Part shown: piece after piece, positions 42,517 through 49,021 of the stretch | How positions within the stretch are numbered: position 1 is the first letter of the stretch | Layout: each line of letters begins with the position of its first letter | Assembly: GCA_026000155.1 (NCBI GenBank) | Contig: BNYG01000017.1 | Location: 1-49,021, forward strand | Source of the DNA: Bacteroidia bacterium | Lineage (GTDB): Bacteria > Bacteroidota > Bacteroidia > Bacteroidales > Azobacteroidaceae | Direction: 5' to 3' | Length of the DNA stretch: 49,021 nt | Program-made: the position numbers and the translations under genes | Notes under the pieces: model-generated | The model's database searches: none | What the model saw: the letters and a program-made list of their open reading frames with translations, nothing else | Told to the model about the DNA's origin: nothing

Positions 42517-44025
42517 ATGAACAAGAAAATTTTATCATCAGTACTGGCATCCTTTTTATCGGTGGTTTTTTGCTACGGAGAGCATAAGGATGAAAAATTC
42601 AAGATTGCAGGCAATCAAATCCTCCGTATAGAAGAAGATGTAACCTCGCTTTTGCGCAATCCTTGCACAGGTTGGACACTGTATAAGGAATCTTTCCACA
42701 ATCTGTCGATGTCGGAAGATGCGGATACCTATTGGGCAAACAATGATGCGCTGTCAAAGTATGCCTCTCTTTTCTTAATACGTGCTCCCTGGGCGTTTAT
42801 GGAGCCGGAAGAGGGCAAATATGCATGGATTTACAATGAGAATTACAAAAAACTCATTCAGGGTGCAATCGACAGGGGATTAAAACTGGCTATTCGTGTT
42901 TTCTCCGATGGCTACGACTGCTATATGCAGGCAACACCCAATTACGTGAGGGAAGCAGGCTGCGAAGGCTACTTTATTACCGAAGGAATGGTAGTAAGGC
43001 ATTACAAAGATTACGAAAGATGGTCGCCTTATCCCGATGACCCCGTTTTCAAGGAAAAAATCACCAAGTTTGTAGAGGCATTTGCCGCCGAATATGATAA
43101 TCCGGAAATAGTCGATTATGTGGATGCGTTCAATCTCGGAAAAGGAGGTGGCGAAGGTTGGGGCATTGCCTTGAAAAGGCAAACCAAACAATATTACGAG
43201 AATGTAATGGATTGGTACACGGATATCTATTGGAAAAACTTCAAAAAGGTTATTCCCGTGATGTGCTTCGACCAGCAATTGGGATACGCTACCGAAAAAA
43301 TAATTGTTTTCGACCGCAAAGGATTTGCTACACGGCGCGATGGACTGGGCAGCAGCCATTTCAGCGCTACCGAACAAGCATTTACGCATCAGATGTACGG
43401 AAAAATCCCCCTTTTCGGAGAAGGCTTTGCCTGGCCCGGATATGACAAGAATCCTCCTACCGGTACCGATTCCTATATCCATACTTGGCGCGACTATTAT
43501 GAATACCTTTTCGGGCATGCTTTCGATAACAATTTCAATACGCTTGATTTGAGAGACACGAGAGAAAACAATTGGCTGTCCGTTGCCCCCGATTTGGTAG
43601 AGAAATTCATTGTTGAAGGCGGCTACCGTTTATATCCTTCCCAAATTTCCCTCCCGTCACAATTGAAAAAAGGGAAAAAGGCGGTCATCGGTCACAACTG
43701 GCTCAACACCGGCAACGGCTATCTTCCCAACAATGTTCCGAACTGGGGATACAAGTACCAAACGGCTTTCGCATTGCTCAATCAAGCGGGCGAAGCGGTA
43801 AAAATCTGGGTGGACGAAAACGCCGAACCCTCCCAATGGCTCAGAGGTCATGAATATCCGTATCAGTTGACTGTCAACGTTGATGGAATAGCAAAAGGAG
43901 ATTATCAATGGGCGGTTGCGATTGTGGATAAAACGAAGAATAACACGCCGGGCATTAAATTGGCGATAAAAGACAAAGATGTTGTGAATGGTTGGACAGT
44001 GTTGATGCCGGTAAATGTAAAATAG
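42517..44025 (+). CDS. DUF4832-type putative glycosidase, paralogue 3
   Basis: 502 aa, the same length and residue numbering as paralogue 1: LLRNPCTGWTLY, Glu213 in GGGEGWG, Glu302 in LFGEGFAWPGYD, and the NTGNGYLPNNVPNWGYKYQT C-terminal domain. It has a signal peptide, but the lipobox is poor (VVFC). Differences cluster after position 217 (ALKRQTKQYYEN instead of TWKNPSQQNREN) and near SSHFSATEQAF, consistent with altered specificity rather than decay. It is separated from paralogues 1 and 2 by about 11 kb of other enzymes. Confidence 0.75.
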   Translation: MNKKILSSVLASFLSVVFCYGEHKDEKFKIAGNQILRIEEDVTSLLRNPCTGWTLYKESFHNLSMSEDADTYWANNDALSKYASLFLIRAPWAFMEPEEGKYAWIYNENYKKLIQGAIDRGLKLAIRVFSDGYDCYMQATPNYVREAGCEGYFITEGMVVRHYKDYERWSPYPDDPVFKEKITKFVEAFAAEYDNPEIVDYVDAFNLGKGGGEGWGIALKRQTKQYYENVMDWYTDIYWKNFKKVIPVMCFDQQLGYATEKIIVFDRKGFATRRDGLGSSHFSATEQAFTHQMYGKIPLFGEGFAWPGYDKNPPTGTDSYIHTWRDYYEYLFGHAFDNNFNTLDLRDTRENNWLSVAPDLVEKFIVEGGYRLYPSQISLPSQLKKGKKAVIGHNWLNTGNGYLPNNVPNWGYKYQTAFALLNQAGEAVKIWVDENAEPSQWLRGHEYPYQLTVNVDGIAKGDYQWAVAIVDKTKNNTPGIKLAIKDKDVVNGWTVLMPVNVK

Positions 44026-44057
44026 AATCAATTGTATATCGTAATAAATATAACAAT

Positions 44058-46337
44058 ATGAGTAATAGAAAAATAATGATCATGGCAACCGTTATAGCCG
44101 GTTTTGTGCTAAACGCCTGTTCTCAAAAAGAACCGGATTATAAAAATCCGGAGTTATCCATTGAAAAACGGGTGAATAATCTGATTAGTCAAATGACATT
44201 GGAAGAAAAAATCATGCAATTGCAAAGCCAGTTGTGTTTTTTTGACGAGTACAAAGACAGGCAATGGGAAGTCGGTCATTTCCGTAACATTGCCCACTTC
44301 CTGCATTATGGTCCTGATGGTCCGGTAGGTACAATCACTTGCGCCGAAGCCATTAATGAAGATTCCCGGAAAGCCTTGCAGGCAAACCGGTTGGGAATAC
44401 CGGTGCTGCAACATGGAGAAGCTCTGCACGAAGCCATGTGGGGCGTTACTACCTGTTTCCCGCAAAGTATTTCCATGGCGGCAAGTTTCGATGATGCGTT
44501 TTATTACCAAGTCGGACAGATAGTTACGAAGGAATTAAGAGCCGTAGGAGTGCGTCAGGTATATGCGCCGGTGATTAATATATCAAGAGACCCTCGATGG
44601 GGACGCACGGAAGAAAGTTATGGCGAAGATGTTTTGCTGAACTCGCGGATGGGTGTAGCCTGGGTCAAAGCCCTGGAGCAAGGCGGCGTTGTGTCAAGCC
44701 CGAAACATTATGTGGATAATTACGGCGACGGCGGACACGACTCTTTTGCCGCCAACGACTCATGGAGGATCTTGCGGGAAGTATATCTCGAGCCTTTCCG
44801 GGCATGTATTGAGGAAGGCGGAGCACGTTCCATCATGGCTGCATTCAATTCCATTGATGGCGTACCCTGTTCCGACAATAAAGTATTGTTGACCGATATT
44901 CTCCGCAACGAATGGAACTTCAAGGGTTACGTAGTATCGGATTACGGTGGAATGCCGGGTGTTCATACCGCCCACAAAGTGGCGCAATCCCAGGAGGAAG
45001 CGCAGGCTTTGTGTTTTGATGCGGGCTTAGACATCGGATTGGGATTCGGAGAAAATTATTCTTATTCTCACTTGTTGGATTTGGTCAAAAGCGGACGAAT
45101 ATCCGAAAAAGCCATAGATGTTTCATTAAAACGGATTTTAACCGTTAAATTTGAACTCGGACTGTTTGAAAATCCTTACGTGGATGCCAATGAAGCGGAT
45201 AAAATTGTCAACTGCAAAGCGCATAAAGAGATGGCGCTCGAAGCTGCTCGCAAGGTAATGACCTTGTTGAAAAATGAAAATAACGCCCTTCCCTTGTCCG
45301 ACAAAACCATCAAAAGAATCGGCATATTCGGACCTGCCGCCGACAGATTAAGCACCGGCGACTATTCCGGTCCCAGCGGCGGATTGAAAGGCGAATTTAT
45401 CAAAGACGGCATTACGCCTTATCAGGGATTGAAAGACCGTTTACAAGGGAAAGCGGAAGTAGTTCTACATCAGAAAAAAACCGGTGCGGCGGCATTAGCT
45501 AAAACGTGCGATGCAGTCATTTTTTTCGCCGCCATACAGGAAGGCGAGGGAGAAGACCGCAGCCTTCTGGCTTTACCCAAACGCACCATGAAAAGTCCCG
45601 AAAGCCTCGAACATGCGCAAATAGTGGATATTGGCGGAAAACAATCTTTTGAATTAGACCAGGAAAAAATGATTGACGAAATCAGCAGCACCGGAGTAAA
45701 AACCATTGTCGTGTTGTTGAATGGCTCTATTGTGGATATCCGTAACTGGATAGACAAAGCAGATGCCATCCTCGAAGCATGGTATCCGGGCGAACAGGGC
45801 GGAACGGCGATTGCAGAAACTTTGTTCGGCGACAATAATCCGGGCGGACGGCTTCCGGTGAGTTGGGCGCGTCATGCCGGACAATTACCCCTTTACTATT
45901 ATGTTAAACCTTCCGGTCGCGGATACCATTATCTGGACGATGACGGTAAACCGATGTTCCCTTTCGGTTACGGATTAAGCTACACAACGTTTGAATATTC
46001 CGACTTGGTCGTTCCGGAAAAAGTAAATAAAAACGGCGACACCAAAGTATTGGTAACCGTAAAAAACACCGGTTCGCGAAAAGGCGATGAAGTGGTGCAA
46101 TTGTATCTGCACGATGAATATGCTTCCGTAGTTCGTCCGGTAAAAGAATTAAAAGCATTCAAACGAATCACTTTAGAGCCGAGCGAAAGCAAACAGGTAG
46201 AACTAATATTGCCCTACCGCAGTTTCGGACTTTGGGACAAAGATTTGAAATTCGTTGTTGAACCCGGAACTTTTGATGTAATGATTGGCAAAGATGCTGA
46301 AAATACAATTTTAAAAGGACAGATAGAAGCTGAATAG
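44058..46337 (+). CDS. GH3-family beta-glycosidase
   Basis: 759-aa lipoprotein; the ATG at 44058 is chosen because it begins a signal peptide with lipobox LNAC, while the longer frame overlaps the preceding gene. GH3 N-terminal barrel with PSLEKRVNNLISQMTLEEKI-like start, SPKHYVDNYG (KH site) and the nucleophile Asp295 in VVSDYGGM. The second alpha/beta domain follows (YPGEQGGTAIAETLFGDNNP, GRLPVSW), then a fibronectin-III-like domain (about 665-750). Likely releases glucose, xylose or arabinose residues from oligosaccharides in the periplasm. Confidence 0.92.
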   Translation: MSNRKIMIMATVIAGFVLNACSQKEPDYKNPELSIEKRVNNLISQMTLEEKIMQLQSQLCFFDEYKDRQWEVGHFRNIAHFLHYGPDGPVGTITCAEAINEDSRKALQANRLGIPVLQHGEALHEAMWGVTTCFPQSISMAASFDDAFYYQVGQIVTKELRAVGVRQVYAPVINISRDPRWGRTEESYGEDVLLNSRMGVAWVKALEQGGVVSSPKHYVDNYGDGGHDSFAANDSWRILREVYLEPFRACIEEGGARSIMAAFNSIDGVPCSDNKVLLTDILRNEWNFKGYVVSDYGGMPGVHTAHKVAQSQEEAQALCFDAGLDIGLGFGENYSYSHLLDLVKSGRISEKAIDVSLKRILTVKFELGLFENPYVDANEADKIVNCKAHKEMALEAARKVMTLLKNENNALPLSDKTIKRIGIFGPAADRLSTGDYSGPSGGLKGEFIKDGITPYQGLKDRLQGKAEVVLHQKKTGAAALAKTCDAVIFFAAIQEGEGEDRSLLALPKRTMKSPESLEHAQIVDIGGKQSFELDQEKMIDEISSTGVKTIVVLLNGSIVDIRNWIDKADAILEAWYPGEQGGTAIAETLFGDNNPGGRLPVSWARHAGQLPLYYYVKPSGRGYHYLDDDGKPMFPFGYGLSYTTFEYSDLVVPEKVNKNGDTKVLVTVKNTGSRKGDEVVQLYLHDEYASVVRPVKELKAFKRITLEPSESKQVELILPYRSFGLWDKDLKFVVEPGTFDVMIGKDAENTILKGQIEAE

Positions 46338-46359
46338 ATGTGAACCGGCATAAAGAAAT

Positions 46360-46710
46360 ATGAATAATCCAATGGACAGAAGAAAATTTATTTCAACAAC
46401 CGTAAAAGGTTCAGCCCTGATGTTGGCGGCTACGAGCGGTTTGACTGCTTTTGCCAATGAGCAGACGGCTCAAAAACGAGGTATTGTCTGCGGCAATACC
46501 GAAGGATGGGGACCTATTTTCTGGTTCGACCACCCTGAACTTGACTGGTCGTGGGTGAAAGAATCGGCTGAAACGTGTATTGATTTATTGCAAGCCTATC
46601 CGAATTATAAATTCATCTGTACTTCCAATTTTACACATCCTCATTTTAAAGGATTATGGGCGGATGTAAAATGGCATAAAAGTATTACTAATAAAATAAA
46701 ATCTATATGA
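46360..46710 (+). pseudogene. Truncated secreted enzyme (possible GH38-like N-terminus)
   Basis: 116 codons. The N-terminus is a twin-arginine-like signal (DRRKFISTTVKGSALMLAAT). The remainder (WFDHPELDWSWVKESAETCI, LLQAYPNYKFICTSN) resembles the start of a GH38-type or related barrel, then ends at a TGA that overlaps the GH43 ATG (46707-46710). A complete enzyme would be several times longer, so most of the gene appears deleted. The family guess is weak. Confidence 0.55.
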
Positions 46711-48065
46711 AAACAAAAAAATTGTATGTATCGTTCTTTTTATTTGCCGCTTTGACGGCAAAAGCACAAAATCCGATCGTGCCACCGGGAATGTATATGG
46801 CAGACCCATCGGCACATGTTTGGAAAGACGGGAAAATTTATGTTTATGGTTCGCGCGATGAAAATCCGGATTATTACTGCTCATCGGATTTCGATGTGTT
46901 ATCATCTTCGGATATGAAACATTGGGAAATTACCCGCGATGTTTTTGCTTCGAAAGGGAAAAACGACCAGGTTCCTTTTTCCGATGATTGGCTGTATGCC
47001 CCTGATTGCCAGTATAAAAATGGACTGTACTATTTGTATTTTCCATTGGCTGATTGGGGAGAAGGTGTGGCAACCTCCCAATCGCCTAAAGGTCCTTTTA
47101 CAAACGGGAAACAAATTAATTTGGGCGACAAAACAATGATTGACCCCTGTGTTTTTATCGACGATGATGGACAAGCCTATTATATCTGGGGGCAGTTTTC
47201 CGCTAAAATGGCAAAACTGAAACCGAACATGACGGAAATAGACCCCGCGACCATTCATGATGGTGTGGTAACGGAAAAAGAACATTTCTTTCACGAAGGC
47301 GGTTACATCATTAAGCGGAACGGCATCTACTATTTCATTTATGCCGACATCAGCCGGTCGAACCGTCCTTCCAGTCTGGGATATGCCACCAGCGACAATC
47401 CTTTTGGACCTTACAAATATCGCGGCGTTATCATCGACGATGACCATTGCGACCCTTCCAACTGGACCAATCATGGCTCTATCGTGGAATTTAAGGGACA
47501 ATGGTACATTTTTTATCATCGCTCGACGCACAATAGTTTTTCCATGCGTAAAGTCTGCGTAGAACCGATTCATTTTAATCCCGACGGCAGCATTCAGGAA
47601 GTGGAAATGACTACGCAGGGAGCGGGAGGTCCCATGGATGCCCTGCTGAAAATGGATGCCGAAAGAGCCTGCCTGCTGTACGGAAATACCTATATCCAAG
47701 CAATAGCCCCGGATAACGAAGCCCTGGTAAATATCCGAAAAGACGATAAAGCGGGATACAAATACCTTGATTTCAGCGCAGGTGTGGACAGCATAGTCAT
47801 ACAAGTCATTCCGGGAGAAAAGAACGGTTCAATCATCTTGCAATTAGATCAACCCTGGACACCCGCTGTGGCAAAAATTGATATTCCTGCGAAAACAGAT
47901 TCCGATAAACCGGTTATCATCCGCCAAAAAATTGAACGCATTACCGGCATTCATGCCCTTTGGTTGAGCTTTGACGGACCCGGAGCGAATAAAACAGGCA
48001 CAAGAGTCAATTATGACGGCAATGAAAATGAATTGTTTCAGTTGGACTGGTTTCAGTTTAAATAA
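46707..48065 (+). CDS. GH43-family glycoside hydrolase with C-terminal CBM6-like domain
   Basis: 452-aa exported enzyme (signal to AKAQ). A five-bladed propeller with the three GH43 acids: Asp33 (MADPSAH), Asp146 (MIDPCVF) and Glu197 (FHEGGYI). Residues about 325-452 form a beta-sandwich like CBM6 (YKYLDFSAGVDSIVIQVIPG, GIHALWLSFDGP, FQLDWFQF). GH43 enzymes act on arabinofuranosyl, xylosyl or galactosyl side chains. Its ATG overlaps the stop of the truncated gene before it. Confidence 0.92.
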   Translation: MKTKKLYVSFFLFAALTAKAQNPIVPPGMYMADPSAHVWKDGKIYVYGSRDENPDYYCSSDFDVLSSSDMKHWEITRDVFASKGKNDQVPFSDDWLYAPDCQYKNGLYYLYFPLADWGEGVATSQSPKGPFTNGKQINLGDKTMIDPCVFIDDDGQAYYIWGQFSAKMAKLKPNMTEIDPATIHDGVVTEKEHFFHEGGYIIKRNGIYYFIYADISRSNRPSSLGYATSDNPFGPYKYRGVIIDDDHCDPSNWTNHGSIVEFKGQWYIFYHRSTHNSFSMRKVCVEPIHFNPDGSIQEVEMTTQGAGGPMDALLKMDAERACLLYGNTYIQAIAPDNEALVNIRKDDKAGYKYLDFSAGVDSIVIQVIPGEKNGSIILQLDQPWTPAVAKIDIPAKTDSDKPVIIRQKIERITGIHALWLSFDGPGANKTGTRVNYDGNENELFQLDWFQFK

Positions 48066-48091
48066 TTATTCATAAATAAAATAAAAAGAAT

Positions 48092-48976
48092 ATGATTAAG
48101 TATGTAGCGCCCGCATTGACCGCTTTGTACAATGCAAATGAAATTGACATCGAATCCTGCACCCGGTTGTATGATTCATTAGTAGTAAACGGCTTGGACG
48201 GCATTGCTGTTTTCGGAACCTCCGGAGAATTTCCGCATATTTCGCTGCCGGAAAAGAAAAAACTGATTAAAGCCGCCACATCGCACATCCAAGGCAAAGC
48301 GGAATACATTGTAGGAACAGGCAGTATGGATATCCAAGAAACCATCGACCTTTCCAATTTCGCTTTCGAGAACGGAGCGGATGCCGTGATTATCGTTGGT
48401 CCCTATTATTACGGATTAAGCGACGACAGCATCTTCGACTGGTTTTCAAAAGCCGCCAGCGAAATAAAAGGCAATATTTATCTGTATAATTTTCCTGACA
48501 GGACGAGTTATTCAATCAAACCGCAAACCGTTTTGTCGCTTGCCCGCAAACATAAAAATATCATCGGGATAAAAGATACGATACCCGATATGGGCAATAC
48601 GGTCAATATCATCAAAGCGGTTAAACCGGAATTTCCGGATTTCTCCGTATTCTGCGCTTACGACAACAACTTTGCCTATACCATTTTGTCGGGCGGTAAC
48701 GGTTGTGTCGGTATCTTGCCGAACATCGCACCGAAACTGTTTTCCAACTGGGCGAAAGCCGTACGTGAAAAAGACCTCGATGCCATTGCTGCCATACAGA
48801 AAAAGGTGGACCGGCTGATGGATATTTTGTGGATTCACTCGCCTTTTCTGGCAACAACCAAAGCGGTATTGGTCGATCGTGGAATTTTTGCCAAAGACGT
48901 GATGACTTTCCCGTTTGTGTCTTTCCCGGATGCAAAAAGGCAGGAACTGAGAGAATTTATGAAAGAGTTTGAGTGA
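48092..48976 (+). CDS. DapA-family aldolase (dihydrodipicolinate synthase/N-acetylneuraminate lyase type)
   Basis: 294-aa cytoplasmic TIM-barrel class I aldolase. It has the GTSGEF motif (about 42-47), the catalytic tyrosine in IYLYNFPDRT and the Schiff-base Lys161 in IIGIKDT. In PUL contexts such enzymes usually cleave 2-keto-3-deoxy sugar acids to pyruvate rather than making dihydrodipicolinate, fitting breakdown of the unsaturated uronate released by the GH88 domain. The exact substrate is not decided by sequence. It follows GH43 by 26 bases. Confidence 0.88.
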   Translation: MIKYVAPALTALYNANEIDIESCTRLYDSLVVNGLDGIAVFGTSGEFPHISLPEKKKLIKAATSHIQGKAEYIVGTGSMDIQETIDLSNFAFENGADAVIIVGPYYYGLSDDSIFDWFSKAASEIKGNIYLYNFPDRTSYSIKPQTVLSLARKHKNIIGIKDTIPDMGNTVNIIKAVKPEFPDFSVFCAYDNNFAYTILSGGNGCVGILPNIAPKLFSNWAKAVREKDLDAIAAIQKKVDRLMDILWIHSPFLATTKAVLVDRGIFAKDVMTFPFVSFPDAKRQELREFMKEFE

Positions 48977-49012
48977 GAATTACGAATTAAAAATTATGAA
49001 TTACGAAAAGGA

Positions 49013-49021
49013 ATGAAGAAG
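49013..49021 (+). CDS. Possible start of the next gene (cut by window end)
   Basis: ATG-AAG-AAG at the very end resembles the Met-Lys-Lys start of an exported protein, 36 bases after the aldolase stop. Only three codons are visible. Confidence 0.3.

Noticed and set aside
46902..47804. 300-codon antisense frame within GH43
   Set aside because: The GH43 motifs with all three catalytic acids are on the plus strand; the antisense frame has no recognisable domain.
1..49021. CRISPR arrays, tRNA and rRNA genes, prophage genes
   Set aside because: I saw no regularly spaced repeats, no tRNA- or rRNA-like stretches and no phage structural genes on either strand.

Overview
This window looks like a chromosomal segment of a Bacteroidales-type bacterium (phylum Bacteroidota). 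The evidence is a complete SusC/SusD polysaccharide utilisation locus (PUL) controlled by an ECF sigma/FecR pair, many surface lipoproteins of families typical of Bacteroidota (DUF4959/DUF5126/DUF5000, DUF4998), start sites in A-rich leaders without strong Shine-Dalgarno sequences, and several promoters matching the Bacteroides TTTG / TAnnTTTG consensus. I could not assign genus or species.

Layout. (1) 1-1517: the end of an AT-rich ABC importer operon (ATPase and permease of the NitT/TauT type). (2) 1535-6327: housekeeping genes: a lipoprotein tyrosine phosphatase, an Lrp/AsnC regulator with an FKBP-type PPIase lipoprotein, a large nucleoside/uridine-kinase-like protein and a small START-like protein. 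(3) 6316-13011, all on the minus strand: a radical-SAM RiPP (ribosomally made, modified peptide) cluster, with an 81-aa double-glycine precursor, an S41-family peptidase, a radical SAM/SPASM maturase, a C39-peptidase ABC exporter and an HlyD adaptor. It has a consensus promoter at 13485-13516 and an untranslated leader of roughly 460 nt. The export genes are separated by a nested inverted-repeat element. (4) 13012-14773: a gene-poor stretch with a palindromic repeat, an unknown 187-aa gene, an adjoining in-frame gene remnant and a strong hairpin terminator. (5) 14774-48976: a PUL of about 34 kb on the plus strand. It holds ECF sigma, FecR, SusC with an STN domain, SusD, four small surface or secreted proteins, an unrelated AAA/PD-(D/E)XK gene that interrupts the locus, and then the enzymes: three paralogous DUF4832-type putative glycosidases, a GH63/MGH1-like hydrolase, a PL8-like lyase fused to a GH88 unsaturated uronyl hydrolase, a GH2, a GH3 and a GH43. 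With them are an internally deleted MFS sugar porter, a UroD/MtaA-type methyltransferase, remnants of a corrinoid-activation protein and of another secreted enzyme, and a DapA-family aldolase.

How it fits together. In the PUL, glycan binding at SusC/D is expected to signal through the STN domain to FecR and the ECF sigma factor, inducing the operon. The enzyme set points to a branched, uronic-acid-containing polysaccharide. The PL8 part would cut next to a uronate, leaving an unsaturated residue that the fused GH88 part can remove. GH2, GH3, GH43 and the DUF4832 proteins would trim side chains, and the DapA-family aldolase could process a keto-deoxy sugar acid. The UroD-like methyltransferase and the broken corrinoid-activation gene suggest a present or past ability to strip O-methyl groups. 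At least three genes here are truncated or internally deleted, so the locus appears to be under active remodelling.

The strongest candidates for new biology are the RiPP precursor with two DNNN-x4-CxC repeats directly after its GG cleavage site, the PL8-GH88 fusion enzyme, and the tripled DUF4832 glycosidase family with shuffled accessory modules. All functional assignments come from reading motifs by eye; no database search was run.
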